A DNA stretch of 64,000 nt. Source: Streptococcus sanguinis SK355. GTDB taxonomy: Bacteria; Bacillota; Bacilli; Lactobacillales; Streptococcaceae. This document shows, in pieces, positions 35,211-44,757 of the stretch; positions within the stretch are counted from its first letter, which is position 1; every line of letters begins with the position of its first letter. The stretch covers positions 276,999 to 340,998 of the forward strand of contig NZ_GL890993.1 of NCBI RefSeq assembly GCF_000212855.1, written 5' to 3'. The notes beneath the pieces were generated by a model. It searched no databases, was not told the origin of the DNA, and was given only the letters and a program-made list of their open reading frames with translations. The position numbers were made by a program, and so were the translations under genes.

Positions 35211-38200
35211 TTAGCTGCGTTTCGCCTTAGCCATCAGCATTCCTCCTGCGAGAAGCGCTGCTAGGAAGCCAAGAATAGTAACAAGAAGACTTTCTTCCTG
35301 TCCAGTACGAGGAAGAGCTTTTCCTCCGACTTTCGGAGCTTGACCGCCTGGCTTATTAGGTAAAACCTCTCCTTCAACTGCCACTTTCTTAGTAGGGATA
35401 TGACTGAAGGTCAGCTGAGTACCGTTGATCTCAAGCTTGTAGTCATCTACTGGATCAGCCGCAACGCTATAGACAATTTCCTTACCGTCCTTGTACTTAG
35501 GAAGGTTGCTAAAGTTATACTGCCAACCATTTTCTCCTGACACAACCTCTTCTTTGATTGGTTTGCCATCTGCCAAGAGTCGAACAGTAATCTTAGAAGG
35601 TCGAACCTTATCTTGATTTTCAGCATCTGACCATACCGCAGTTCCCTTAACAGCAATCTGGGTTGGTTTATAGCTATTAGTCAAAGTGAAGCTGCCATCT
35701 GTTGCTTGTTCTTGGCTGCTGCTATAACCCTCAACTGTCACTTCTTCAAGGACTGTATAGTTGATTTTCTTGCCCTTCTTATTCTTAGGCAGATCCTTAG
35801 ACTCAAACTTCCAGTCAGTAGCAGCTGTTACTTCCAGCTCATCTACCACCTTATCTCCGTCCAAAATCTTGACCTTGATAGATGCTGGGCGCTTGCCATC
35901 TTGGTTATTTGCATCATCCCAAACCTTTTGACCAGAGACTTTAACGGTTTCTGGAGTGTAGGAGTTGGTAACGGTGAACTTATCAATCTTAGTTTCATAC
36001 TGAGCAACGGCATCTTCAGTAAGTGTGTAGACAATCTCTTGACCATTTCTATATTTAGGCAGGTCTTTAGATTCAAACTTCCATCCATTAGCAGCTGTTA
36101 CTTCAAGTCTATCAACAACTGTGCTTCCATCCATTACTTTAACTGTAATAGATGTTGGGCGTTTGCCGTCTTGATCGTCTGCATCATCCCAGACTTTCTG
36201 ACCAGAAACTTTAACCTGCTCAGGAGTATGAGAGTTAGTGATTGTCTGACCTTCTACTTTCGGACTATAACCTTTTTCTTTCAAAGCGGCTACTGTTGCA
36301 TCATCCTCTTTGACAGAGTAGGTGATCTCCTGTCCCTTGTCAAACTGAGGCAGATTGGTGAAGCTTGCTTTCCAAGTGTTAGCAGCTGTCTCATTATCAG
36401 CCGTCAAGGTTAATGTCTTACCTGCGACAGCAACTGGCTCTTTACCATTTACTGAGCTATACAGTTGCACTGTGATAGAAGCTGGACGCTTACCGTCTTG
36501 GTTATTAGCATCATCCCAGACCTTCGTAACAGCATACTCCGTACTTTGAGGAGTGTAAGAATTAGTAATGGTGAACTTATCAATCTTAGTTTGATATTCC
36601 GCAACTGCTTCTTCAGTAACAGTATAGGCAATCTCTTGACCTGCTGCATACTTAGGAAGAGCTTTAGACTCAAACTTCCAATCGTTAGCAGCTGTTACTT
36701 CCAGCTCATCTACGACAGTATCGCCATTTTTCACCTTAACCTTAACAGAAGCCGGGCGCTTGCCATCTTGGTTATCAGCGTCATCCCAGACTTTTTGACC
36801 GGAAATCTTGATCATCTCTGGAGTGTAAGAGTTGGTAACTGTGAAATCTTTGATTTCTTTAGTGTAGCCAGCCACATCATCTTCCTCGATAGAGTAATCA
36901 ATCTTCTGACCATTTTCATAGACTGGCAGATTTTCAAATTTGGTTTGCCATTGATCAGCAGCGGTCACTTCCTTGCTAGCGACTTCTGTCTTGACACCGC
37001 CGACGGTCTTCATCAGCTTAATGCTAATCTTAGTTGGACGCTTGCCGTCTTGATTGTCGCTGTCATTCCAAGTCTTGCTGGCAGTGATTTCTGTCTTTTC
37101 TGGTGTATAAGAGTTAGTGATATTGTAGCCATTGAGACTGGTTGAATAACCTGGTACAGCTTCTTCCGTTACTGTATAGGTAATTCGTTGGCCATCCTTG
37201 TAGACTGGCAAGCCAGTAAAGTTGTAAGACCAGCCTTCTGCCTCTCCGACTGTTTGAGTATTGACTTTTTGACCGTCAGCTAGCAGATTAACTGTGATAG
37301 AAGCTGGACGTTTGCCATCTTGGTTATCGCCATCTTCCCAAGTCTTGCTTCCAGACACAGTCGTTGTCTCTGGAGTGTAAGAATTAGTGATGTTGTAACC
37401 ATCTACTTTACTAGTATAACCTGGTACAGCTTCCTCACTTACGGTATAAGTGATTTCTTGACCTGCTGCATACTTAGGCAGAGCCTTGGACTCATACTTC
37501 CATTCGTTAGCAGAAGTCACATTTTGCTCATCAACAACCGTATCACCATTCAGAATTTTAACCTTAACAGAAGTTGGACGCTTACCATCTTGGTTGTCCG
37601 CATCATCCCACTTCTTCTGACCAGAAATCTTGACCGTTTCTGGAGTGTAAGAGTTGGTGATGTTGTAGCCATCCACTTTGCTTGTGTAGCCTGAGACAGC
37701 TTCTTCTGCAACAGTATAAGCAATTTCTTGGCCTGCTGCATATTTAGGAAGAGGATTGGATTCATATTTCCAACCATTAGCAGCCGTCACTTCCTGCACA
37801 TCGACAACATCTTGGCCTTTCAAGATCTTGACTCTAACAGCATTTGGACGCTTGCCATCTTGGTTTTCCGCATCATCCCACTTCTTCTGACCGGAAATCT
37901 TGATGGTTTCTGGCTTGTAAGTGTTGGTCACTACAAAGCCGTCAGCAGCATTGCCAGTTACCTGAGATTGATAGTGAGGGACCGCGTCTTCTTCCAGAGA
38001 ATAAACAACTTCTTGTCCCTTTTCATATTTGTTCAAGTTGGTGAACTCGGTTGCCCACTGGTCAGCTTCGGTCAGAGTTCGATTCGCAACTTCTGATTTC
38101 TGACCGCCGACTTCTTTATAAAGTTTGACAACAACATTGGCAGGACGTTTGCCGTCTTGATTTTCAGCGTCATCCCATTTCTTGCTGGCTTTGATAGCGA

Positions 38201-39896
38201 TTTTCTCTGGCGTACGACTATTGGTAACAGTGAGATTTTCCTGATCTACTTCTGGAGCATCGTAGCCATCAAGCTGATCTTCACCGATTGTATAGGTGAT
38301 TTTTTGACCGCTTGCATCAAAGATTGGTAAATCAGTTGTCTGAGCTGTCCACTCCGCATCTGTACTGCCACCAGTTACGGTCACTGTCTTATCAGCCAGC
38401 TTTTGACCGTTAGCGTAGACATCTACAGCAATAGAAGCTGGACGCTTGCCGTCCTGATTGTTTTCATCTTTCCAAATTTTCTTGACTGTCAGCTTTTTGC
38501 TGGCATTTGGATCAACCGTGTTCTTGACTGTCTTAACCGCTCCATCAGCCTTGATAGTCACCTTCATCGGATTGCTGTCCAGTACATAGCCTTCCGGAGC
38601 TGTTACTTCTTCTACTGTGAATTGACCTTTCTTGATTTCTTCACTTGAGAAAGGTTGTGTAGAAACCCGACCGTTAGCATCTGTCGGCGGCAGAGTAATC
38701 TCTTCACCGCTAGGAGTTGTCACCTTAAAGACAGCACCTTCCAGCATTTTGCCAGTCTTAGAATCTTGCTTGTAGAGAACCAGACTGTTGCTGATATCAG
38801 CTGTGATGACACCGCCCTCTGTAATCCGGCTGCTGCGCTCTATCGTAGAACTCGTCTGACTAGGACGATCGTCTCTGAATGGCAGTTTTGTATTATCAAC
38901 TTCCATCTCAGCCGTATTGGATACTAAAGAACCATCAGCTGGTGAAGTTGTCATATAGTTCAACATAAAGGCACGATTGCCTGGGTTATTGATGGTTAGA
39001 GTAAACTCAGTATAAGTGTCATTATAGGCAACCGTATAATCTTGACCTTCTTTCAAGATAACAGAATTCGCAATACTTGATAAACTCTGCGTGTACTCCC
39101 CTTGGCGAAGGACAAATTGCTCCGGAACGAATTGCATTGGTGCACTGCTATCTGGAATGACATCCTTGATAACAATCGGAGAGTTATAGGTCTTTTGCTG
39201 AGTATTGATACGCACAGTCCAGTTGTGCGAGTAGTCACCGCTCTTACCAAGAATAGCCGAATTATATGGCTTCTTAGCAATGACTCCTCCAATCTTAGCG
39301 TAGTTTTCACCGGCTGTTGAAAAACTGCTCTGTTTGCGCTCGTTAATGGTTACCTTATGGCTCATCGCGCCTTGAGTTTCCTCAGGCTTATAATTCCAGT
39401 CCTGATCAGCGCCTACTGTCGTCGCCTGAAAGTCAAAGAAGAAACTTCCTCTTACTCCACTGGCAGTCGTCTTCGATCTATAATCTGCCAAATTCTGAAT
39501 AGTAACCGTGATCAGACCGCCCTTACCTGAACCATTCGATGTCATCTTAGCAGCTCCGAGCTGGACCTGCGTTTCATTATCTGTCAGGGTAAAGGTTGTA
39601 CCATCAGCAATGGTTGCACCGTTCGGTACTGTAAAGGTAAAGGTATCCCCATCCTTGAGCTTGTTATCGTAAGCAGACAAATCAAAAACTAGCTCATAAC
39701 GATAATTTCCCCCTTGAACCAAATTGTAAGCACCGTTAACCTTGGTTGCTTCGCGGCCATTAGAGTGGTCCCAGATTTTAATATCTGTGATTGCATTCTT
39801 CAAAGCATCCGCTTGAGCAGTTGCTGTAAACAGCTTCAAATCCAGCAAAAACAGAAGGGGCAGCATCAAAAATAGCAGCCATTTTTTCAGTTTCAT
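35211..39896 (-). CDS. LPXTG cell-wall adhesin with SpaA domain and eleven CnaB-type repeats
   Basis: 1,561 residues. A signal peptide (about 1-30, no YSIRK motif) precedes an adhesin head (about 31-365) with collagen-binding-like beta domains. A SpaA/prealbumin-like domain follows (about 370-460, KQDSKTGKMLEGAVFKV). Eleven repeats of about 90 residues come next (about 465-1,480), each opening K-x-W-x-D-x-x-NQDGKRP and mostly ending xTNSYTPE; these are CnaB folds that usually form internal Lys-Asn isopeptide bonds. The end is LPRTG, a hydrophobic helix and MAKAKRS, the sortase A signal. Expected role: surface adhesion on a long stalk; the ligand is unknown. Confidence 0.93.
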   Translation of the reverse strand: MKLKKWLLFLMLPLLFLLDLKLFTATAQADALKNAITDIKIWDHSNGREATKVNGAYNLVQGGNYRYELVFDLSAYDNKLKDGDTFTFTVPNGATIADGTTFTLTDNETQVQLGAAKMTSNGSGKGGLITVTIQNLADYRSKTTASGVRGSFFFDFQATTVGADQDWNYKPEETQGAMSHKVTINERKQSSFSTAGENYAKIGGVIAKKPYNSAILGKSGDYSHNWTVRINTQQKTYNSPIVIKDVIPDSSAPMQFVPEQFVLRQGEYTQSLSSIANSVILKEGQDYTVAYNDTYTEFTLTINNPGNRAFMLNYMTTSPADGSLVSNTAEMEVDNTKLPFRDDRPSQTSSTIERSSRITEGGVITADISNSLVLYKQDSKTGKMLEGAVFKVTTPSGEEITLPPTDANGRVSTQPFSSEEIKKGQFTVEEVTAPEGYVLDSNPMKVTIKADGAVKTVKNTVDPNASKKLTVKKIWKDENNQDGKRPASIAVDVYANGQKLADKTVTVTGGSTDAEWTAQTTDLPIFDASGQKITYTIGEDQLDGYDAPEVDQENLTVTNSRTPEKIAIKASKKWDDAENQDGKRPANVVVKLYKEVGGQKSEVANRTLTEADQWATEFTNLNKYEKGQEVVYSLEEDAVPHYQSQVTGNAADGFVVTNTYKPETIKISGQKKWDDAENQDGKRPNAVRVKILKGQDVVDVQEVTAANGWKYESNPLPKYAAGQEIAYTVAEEAVSGYTSKVDGYNITNSYTPETVKISGQKKWDDADNQDGKRPTSVKVKILNGDTVVDEQNVTSANEWKYESKALPKYAAGQEITYTVSEEAVPGYTSKVDGYNITNSYTPETTTVSGSKTWEDGDNQDGKRPASITVNLLADGQKVNTQTVGEAEGWSYNFTGLPVYKDGQRITYTVTEEAVPGYSTSLNGYNITNSYTPEKTEITASKTWNDSDNQDGKRPTKISIKLMKTVGGVKTEVASKEVTAADQWQTKFENLPVYENGQKIDYSIEEDDVAGYTKEIKDFTVTNSYTPEMIKISGQKVWDDADNQDGKRPASVKVKVKNGDTVVDELEVTAANDWKFESKALPKYAAGQEIAYTVTEEAVAEYQTKIDKFTITNSYTPQSTEYAVTKVWDDANNQDGKRPASITVQLYSSVNGKEPVAVAGKTLTLTADNETAANTWKASFTNLPQFDKGQEITYSVKEDDATVAALKEKGYSPKVEGQTITNSHTPEQVKVSGQKVWDDADDQDGKRPTSITVKVMDGSTVVDRLEVTAANGWKFESKDLPKYRNGQEIVYTLTEDAVAQYETKIDKFTVTNSYTPETVKVSGQKVWDDANNQDGKRPASIKVKILDGDKVVDELEVTAATDWKFESKDLPKNKKGKKINYTVLEEVTVEGYSSSQEQATDGSFTLTNSYKPTQIAVKGTAVWSDAENQDKVRPSKITVRLLADGKPIKEEVVSGENGWQYNFSNLPKYKDGKEIVYSVAADPVDDYKLEINGTQLTFSHIPTKKVAVEGEVLPNKPGGQAPKVGGKALPRTGQEESLLVTILGFLAALLAGGMLMAKAKRS
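35440..38505 (-). repeat. Eleven tandem CnaB-coding repeat units
   Basis: Units of about 270 bases, each encoding NQDGKRP (the last has NQDKVRP). They fall into sub-types: units 3 and 4 are nearly identical (share YAAGQEI and SKVDGYNITNSYTPE), and units 7, 9 and 10 form another set (GQKVWDD with ELEVTAA or similar). The mixture suggests duplication and recombination, so repeat number may vary between strains. Confidence 0.85.
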
Positions 39897-39942
39897 AACA
39901 TTCTCCTTTTTTATTTCGTTACCTAAATAAGTAATTAATTTT

Positions 39943-39971
39943 ATTGTAACAAATACTTACTATAATGGCAA
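39943..39971 (-). promoter_or_regulatory. Promoter of the LPXTG adhesin gene
   Basis: TTGCCA (39966-39971), a 17-base spacer and an extended TGT-TACAAT -10 (39943-39948), about 47 bases before the start codon on the minus strand. Confidence 0.7.
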
Positions 39972-40042
39972 TATTATAGAACTATTTTAGTAAAGAAAAA
40001 ATAGAAGCTTTTTCGTAGTATGAAAAAATTTCACATTCTCTA

Positions 40043-40071
40043 TTGGCATTTTCACAAAAATAAGTTATAAT
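40043..40071 (+). promoter_or_regulatory. tRNA-Leu promoter
   Basis: TTGGCA, 17 bases, TATAAT (40066-40071). The predicted start is a few bases before the tRNA 5' end. Confidence 0.8.
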
Positions 40072-40081
40072 AGAGTCTCAA

Positions 40082-40164
40082 GCGGAGGTGGTGGAACGGC
40101 AGACACGCATGCTTCAGGCGCATGTGCCCGTACGGGTGTGAGGGTTCAAATCCCTTCCTCCGCA
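40082..40164 (+). tRNA. tRNA-Leu (anticodon CAG)
   Basis: 83 bases folding as a class II tRNA. The acceptor stem is GCGGAGG/CCTCCGC with discriminator A. The anticodon stem is CATGC/GCATG around TTCAGGC, with anticodon CAG at 40115-40117. The long variable arm (GCCCGTACGGGT) and the T-loop GGTTCAAATCC are clear. CCA is not encoded and would be added after transcription. It reads CUG codons. Confidence 0.96.
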
Positions 40165-40172
40165 TAAAAAGC

Positions 40173-40200
40173 AATCCTATCATGATTGATAGGATTTTTT
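40173..40200 (+). terminator. Terminator of tRNA-Leu
   Basis: AATCCTATC and GATAGGATT form a 9-bp stem around ATGATT, followed by a T run. Confidence 0.9.
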
Positions 40201-40269
40201 GTTATTATGAAGTAGAATTACACTGCAGAGAAAAGCCAGAAATTTCACTTTCATATGTACCTCATTAGC

Positions 40270-40310
40270 AAAATAGAAGACCAGCTATATAGAGCAGATC
40301 TTCTATTTTT
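40270..40310 (-). terminator. Terminator of the rsmA operon
   Basis: AAAATAGAAGA and TCTTCTATTTT form an 11-bp stem with further internal pairing (GCT/AGC) and T runs in both directions; it abuts the rsmA stop codon. Confidence 0.85.
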
Positions 40311-41182
40311 TATAATCCCTCAGACTTCAAAGCGTCTGCCAAGCGAGCAAATTCTTCTAAACTAAGAGCTTCTCCCCGAACACTTGGAGATAAGTCAGCT
40401 CGTTCTAAGGCTGCTGACAGTTTGCCTTTAGTCTCCTCTGACTTCCCAAAATAACTGGTTAGGTTATTCCAGAGAGTCTTCCGGCGGTGGACAAAGCTGG
40501 CCTTGGAGACCTTGAAAAAGAATTTCTCGTCCTGTACCGCAACTGCAGGCTGGTCTCTGCGAACCATCTTGAGAATAGCTGAATCCACATTTGGCGCTGG
40601 CACAAAGACTGTCCGCGGCACGATAAAGGCAACCTTGGCCGTCATGTAATACTGGACCGCAATCGACAAACTACCATAGGCCTTGGTATTCGGCTGAGCC
40701 GAAATCCGATCCGCTACTTCTCTCTGCATCATCACGACAAACTCACTAAAAGGAATCCCGCTCTCAATCAAATGCATAAGAATCGGCGTCGTGATGTAGT
40801 ACGGAAGATTCGCCACTACCTTGATAGGCAGGTCTGGATTTTTAAACTCTGCTATGTACTGGGCCAAATCAACCTTGAGAATATCCTGATTGACCACTGT
40901 CACATTGTCAAAATCGCGGAGAGTATCCGCCAAAATGGGCACCAGCCGATCATCAATCTCAAAGGCCATGACTTCAGCGGCACTTTCCGCCAAAAATTCT
41001 GTCAAAGCCCCAATACCGGGCCCAATCTCGATGACATTGACCTTTTTGTCAATCTCAGCTGTGTCCACAATCTTCTGGAGGATGTTGGTATCAGTCAGGA
41101 AATTCTGACCGAAAGATTTTTTAAAAGTGAAACCGTGACGCTCCAGAATGGCACGGGTCACACTATGGTCTGCAATTCGCAT
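40310..41182 (-). CDS. rsmA: 16S rRNA dimethyladenosine transferase
   Basis: 290 residues. The SAM site [13 protein letters not shown] and catalytic motif [11 protein letters not shown] are intact, as is the [10 protein letters not shown] loop. RsmA (KsgA) dimethylates two adjacent adenines in helix 45 of 16S rRNA as a late checkpoint; loss gives kasugamycin resistance. The SDR gene ends 20 bases upstream; rnmV and tatD complete the operon. Confidence 0.96.
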   Translation of the reverse strand: MRIADHSVTRAILERHGFTFKKSFGQNFLTDTNILQKIVDTAEIDKKVNVIEIGPGIGALTEFLAESAAEVMAFEIDDRLVPILADTLRDFDNVTVVNQDILKVDLAQYIAEFKNPDLPIKVVANLPYYITTPILMHLIESGIPFSEFVVMMQREVADRISAQPNTKAYGSLSIAVQYYMTAKVAFIVPRTVFVPAPNVDSAILKMVRRDQPAVAVQDEKFFFKVSKASFVHRRKTLWNNLTSYFGKSEETKGKLSAALERADLSPSVRGEALSLEEFARLADALKSEGL

Positions 41183-41202
41183 TTTATCTCTTTTCTAATT
41201 CG

Positions 41203-42057
41203 TTATTCATTATCTTTTAAGGAGGTCATTTGCCCTAGCAAGGTGTAAAGTTTTTTCTGCTCCTCTTCCTCGTAAGCAAATGCATTAGCCTTAACTTCTT
41301 TGCATTTCTCGTCATACAAAAAGCCCTCATAGCCATCTTCTGTAGATAAAGCTATATAGACTTTCGCCATTTTTCCAGGACTAATCGAAAATCTTGACTT
41401 AATTTTATAAAGATTTTTCATAAAAGCGCTGAGGTAATCATAGCGCCGCATATCTACTTTGACATTGGTCACACGGATCGCCTGAACCTTGATACCTTTC
41501 CAATGTTTCCGCATATAAAGTGACAACATCAACAAGGCCAGCTTATTCTGATAATAGGTCTTAGCAGGACTGTAATGTTTTTGACCGGATAAATTTTCAA
41601 AATCAAGCTTCATGAAAGGATAAAGCACCAGCCCTTGGGAAGAAATATTAATAATCCGACCACTTTCTGACTTTTCCAACAAGCCCTTCAACAAGATAGA
41701 AAGTAAAAAGGGAGCAACCACGTTGGTCGCAAACTGCTTTTCTAATCCATCTTTGGTTATCACAGGACTTTTGACCGATAAATCAAAATCGGCTGCATTG
41801 TTAATTAAAACATCTAAAGTCTCTTCTTTTTGGATATACTGCTCCACTGCTTTCCTGACACTCTTCATCTCAGATAAATCAGCCAAGATATAATCCACAT
41901 GCAGATTTCCTGTTTGTTGACGGATTTTCTCACAGGCTTGCTCAGCAGCTTCTTTTCGCCGGCAAAATAAGGTCACTGACCAGCCCTTTTCAGCTAAGTG
42001 TTTTGCAGCCTGATAGCCAATACCACTATTTCCGCCCGTAATAATTACTTTTTTCAT
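41203..42057 (-). CDS. Short-chain dehydrogenase/reductase
   Basis: 284 residues, classical-to-extended SDR size. TGGNSGIG is the nucleotide loop, INNAA the structural motif, and ISSQG with YYQNK supplies the catalytic Ser, Tyr and Lys. Similar proteins are annotated as retinol-dehydrogenase-like, but the substrate here is unknown. It is inserted between rnmV and rsmA, which are normally adjacent or nearly so in streptococci, so it is probably accessory. GGAG precedes the ATG by 6 bases. Confidence 0.85.
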   Translation of the reverse strand: MKKVIITGGNSGIGYQAAKHLAEKGWSVTLFCRRKEAAEQACEKIRQQTGNLHVDYILADLSEMKSVRKAVEQYIQKEETLDVLINNAADFDLSVKSPVITKDGLEKQFATNVVAPFLLSILLKGLLEKSESGRIINISSQGLVLYPFMKLDFENLSGQKHYSPAKTYYQNKLALLMLSLYMRKHWKGIKVQAIRVTNVKVDMRRYDYLSAFMKNLYKIKSRFSISPGKMAKVYIALSTEDGYEGFLYDEKCKEVKANAFAYEEEEQKKLYTLLGQMTSLKDNE

Positions 42058-42068
42058 TTCTTACTCCG

Positions 42069-42638
42069 TTAGACTGAATATTTGAGCATGGCTTCTTCCA
42101 CTTCCGCCAAAGTCACCCCAAACAACTCTAAGCGCTTAAGGAGTTGCTTGCCATTACAATAGCCAATACGGAGCTCTTCCCCCAGATACTCTCGGCGCTG
42201 ACGGCTGTCACTTCCCATAAGTAGTCCCAGTCGTACAAGATCGCTTTTGGTGATGTCAAAATTATCCTCATCATCAAAATATCCGACTAGACCAGCCAAT
42301 GCCTGTTGTAAATCCTCAAATGATGCATGCTCTACTCCAAGCGATTTACCTTTGTTTTTAGACTTGGGAACCGCCTCATCTCGACGGAGAAAGGCATGCT
42401 GAGCAGTAGGCACAGCCTCCATAATCATTCGACGGATACGCTCGCCATTGTAGTCTGGATCAGTAAAGACAATAACACCACGCAGCTGGTGTAGTTTCTC
42501 AATCCGCTCTAGGTCTTCTTCATTGATAGCGGAACCTCTCGTCTCGTAAGTGTCAACTTGGTAAAATCGCTGCAGGTTGGCTGTATCATCCTTGCCCTCA
42601 ACGACGATCACCTGAGGGATTTTTATCTTCTCAGTCAA
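42069..42638 (-). CDS. rnmV: Ribonuclease M5
   Basis: About 189 residues. The TOPRIM domain starts VIVVEGKDDTANL and contains the FTDPDYNGE metal site. RNase M5 performs the final maturation of 5S rRNA. The start is taken as TTG at 42638, giving Leu-Thr-Glu-Lys-Ile as the first residues; AAGGTG lies 7 bases before it. An ATG at 42665 would add codons read out of frame from tatD. It overlaps the tatD stop by 8 bases, so translation is coupled. Confidence 0.88.
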   Translation of the reverse strand: MTEKIKIPQVIVVEGKDDTANLQRFYQVDTYETRGSAINEEDLERIEKLHQLRGVIVFTDPDYNGERIRRMIMEAVPTAQHAFLRRDEAVPKSKNKGKSLGVEHASFEDLQQALAGLVGYFDDEDNFDITKSDLVRLGLLMGSDSRQRREYLGEELRIGYCNGKQLLKRLELFGVTLAEVEEAMLKYSV

Positions 42639-43401
42639 GCCCAAACACCTTCTTTGCATTATCATAGGTCGCCTGCGCTACTTCGTCGACAGTCAGTCCA
42701 CGTAGCTCAGCAATTTTCTCTACCACATAGCGAGTATAGGCTGTTTTGTTTTCTCGACCACGCTTGGGAACAGGCGCTAGGTAAGGCGCATCAGTCTCGA
42801 CGAGAATTTTGTCCAAGGGCAAGTTCTGCGCAGCTTCTTGAATATCCGTCGCTTTTTTAAAGGTAACAACTCCAGAAAAGGAAATCATCATCCCTAGCTC
42901 GATAAAGCGCTCTGCCATTTCCAAAGAACCGGAATAAGAGTGCATGATACCGCCCCGAGAACCAACTCCCTCACTCTTGATAATCTCATAGGTATCCTCC
43001 AATGCGTCACGTGTGTGAACGACAAAGGGGAGGTTCAGTTCTTTGGAGAGCTGGATTTGGCATCGAAACACCCGCTCCTGAACATCCTTGGGCGCAGTCA
43101 TCCAGTGATAGTCCAGCCCAATCTCGCCCAGAGCCACCACCTTGGGGTGATGAAGCTTGTCCAGCAGATAGGCTTCCACCGCCTCATCATAAGTCCCAGC
43201 CTCAGTCGGATGCCAGCCGATCGTAGCATAAAGCTGATCATAGCTGTCTGCTAACTCCAAGGCGCGCTCAATAGTCGGTCGATCAAAACCGACAATATTT
43301 ATTTTGCTGATGCCCATTTCTGCAGCCAGCTGCAGCTCCTCTGCTTCTCGACCAGCAAATTCTTCCACATTTAAATGCGTGTGTGTATCAAAAATTTTCA
43401 T
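42631..43401 (-). CDS. TatD-family metal-dependent deoxyribonuclease
   Basis: 256 residues. FDTHTHLN, the GEIGLDYHW segment, HTRDA, HSYSG and ETDAPYLAP are the metal ligands and signatures of the TatD hydrolase family. These enzymes act as 3'-5' DNA exonucleases or D-aminoacyl-type hydrolases. It is the first gene of the tatD-rnmV-SDR-rsmA unit; no clear promoter was identified in the 96-base gap to the MFS gene. Confidence 0.92.
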   Translation of the reverse strand: MKIFDTHTHLNVEEFAGREAEELQLAAEMGISKINIVGFDRPTIERALELADSYDQLYATIGWHPTEAGTYDEAVEAYLLDKLHHPKVVALGEIGLDYHWMTAPKDVQERVFRCQIQLSKELNLPFVVHTRDALEDTYEIIKSEGVGSRGGIMHSYSGSLEMAERFIELGMMISFSGVVTFKKATDIQEAAQNLPLDKILVETDAPYLAPVPKRGRENKTAYTRYVVEKIAELRGLTVDEVAQATYDNAKKVFGLD

Positions 43402-43497
43402 GGTTTACTTCCTTGTATTTCCTGTCCTTTATTATACCAAAAATGACCTGAAAAATCAGAAGTCTCTTCAAAGTAGATAAAATAAGACGACTGCCAT

Positions 43498-44739
43498 TCA
43501 ACAGCTATCCGAATCCGCCTTCAAGTTCTCCATTGGAATAATTAAGTAGAAAGACAGTGCCAGCATTAACACAAGCGGGAGGAGAATATAAATAACCCCC
43601 AAACTGCTAGCAAGAGCTATTAACAGCATGGATAAAACACTCGGAACAGCCATGCTAAATAGATTAATAGCCGACTGGATGGCTCCCATTGCTTCTTCTG
43701 GTATTAGGCTGAAGACAGATTTCTGTAATCTAGGACTTAGCAGACCGACTGTAACTGAGCAAGCAAAGCTTGCTATCAGTACAAGTAAAAAGTTTTGCCA
43801 GAAAAAACCGCAAAGAATAAAACCTTCACATACTTGGCTTGCATACATAGCAAGCTTAGTCGAAAAGTTTTTCAGCAAACTGCCACTCAAAATGTTCCCT
43901 AAGATCAGACCAGCGGAACTTAGAATAATTAAAACGGCAATGGACTGACCGATCTGCAGATTCCAAAAAGGCCTTTTCAGCAATAAAAGAGTCGCTACCG
44001 GCGTCAGAATGTTCAGAGTGACTTGCCCAAAGGTTAAAACCAATAATAACCTCACAACGTTTTTCAATCCCAGTAAGACCTTAAGAGAATCCAATAAATG
44101 CTGCCAATAATTCTCTTTATTTAGCTCCTTGGCACTGCTAAACTCCGGTTCTAAGTTCTGTAAGCTCTTACTAATATGCCAAAAACCAAGGTAAGCTAGC
44201 AAGAATGTCAGAGCATTTAGACCTGCCAAAGCTCCGATACTCATCCAAGCGATGAGAAAACCGCCAGCTAGATTCCCCAAAATATGAACCAGACTCATAC
44301 TAGCCTGCCGAAAGCCCATAGCAGAGGTCATATCTTGCTCAATAACCTTTACATAAACCGGTGTCAGCATGGCACCTGAAAAATAACTCAGACTATCCGA
44401 CAGAAAGTTAATCAAGCAAATCACAAGCAGAATCAAGAAAGAGGAATCTTGTCCAAGCAGCAAAAACGTTACCAAGCTATATAAGAGCACCTTACTAAAC
44501 TGTATAAGCAGGTATTTATGAATGCGATTCTTCTGAAAGTCCGCCGCGACTCCAGTAAAAACTTGAATTAACTGGGGCAGCGTTTCAGAAAGAGAAATCA
44601 ATAAAACCGCAAGTGGAGCAAAAGAATAAGCGGAGACATAGTTCATCAATGCCAAATAAAAAACAATGTCCCCAAAACCTGAAATCCATTGATTGATGAG
44701 CAACTGGCGAAAATTTTTGTTTTTTGTAAAAACAATCAT
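43498..44739 (-). CDS. MFS transporter, probable drug or peptide exporter
   Basis: 413 residues with about twelve membrane helices in two halves and a central loop near 200-215. The overall pattern (short N terminus ending NKNFRQLLINQWISGFGD) resembles MefA-like and DHA-type exporters. The substrate cannot be inferred. A consensus promoter with three operator-like repeats precedes it, and the regulator gene lies just upstream on the same strand. AAGGAG precedes the start. Confidence 0.82.
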   Translation of the reverse strand: MIVFTKNKNFRQLLINQWISGFGDIVFYLALMNYVSAYSFAPLAVLLISLSETLPQLIQVFTGVAADFQKNRIHKYLLIQFSKVLLYSLVTFLLLGQDSSFLILLVICLINFLSDSLSYFSGAMLTPVYVKVIEQDMTSAMGFRQASMSLVHILGNLAGGFLIAWMSIGALAGLNALTFLLAYLGFWHISKSLQNLEPEFSSAKELNKENYWQHLLDSLKVLLGLKNVVRLLLVLTFGQVTLNILTPVATLLLLKRPFWNLQIGQSIAVLIILSSAGLILGNILSGSLLKNFSTKLAMYASQVCEGFILCGFFWQNFLLVLIASFACSVTVGLLSPRLQKSVFSLIPEEAMGAIQSAINLFSMAVPSVLSMLLIALASSLGVIYILLPLVLMLALSFYLIIPMENLKADSDSC

Positions 44740-44757
44740 ACGACATCTCCTTTACTC

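Noticed and set aside
35706..38096. Long open frames on the plus strand opposite the adhesin repeats
   Set aside because: They recur with the repeat period, have no ribosome binding sites and mirror the codon structure of the minus-strand gene; they are shadows.
35440..38505. Regular repeats as a possible CRISPR array
   Set aside because: Units are about 270 bases, in frame and encode CnaB domains; there are no short identical repeats with unique spacers and no cas genes.
40082..40200. tRNA-Leu as the attachment site of an integrated element
   Set aside because: No integrase, no repeat of the tRNA 3' end and no phage or conjugation genes are seen in the window.
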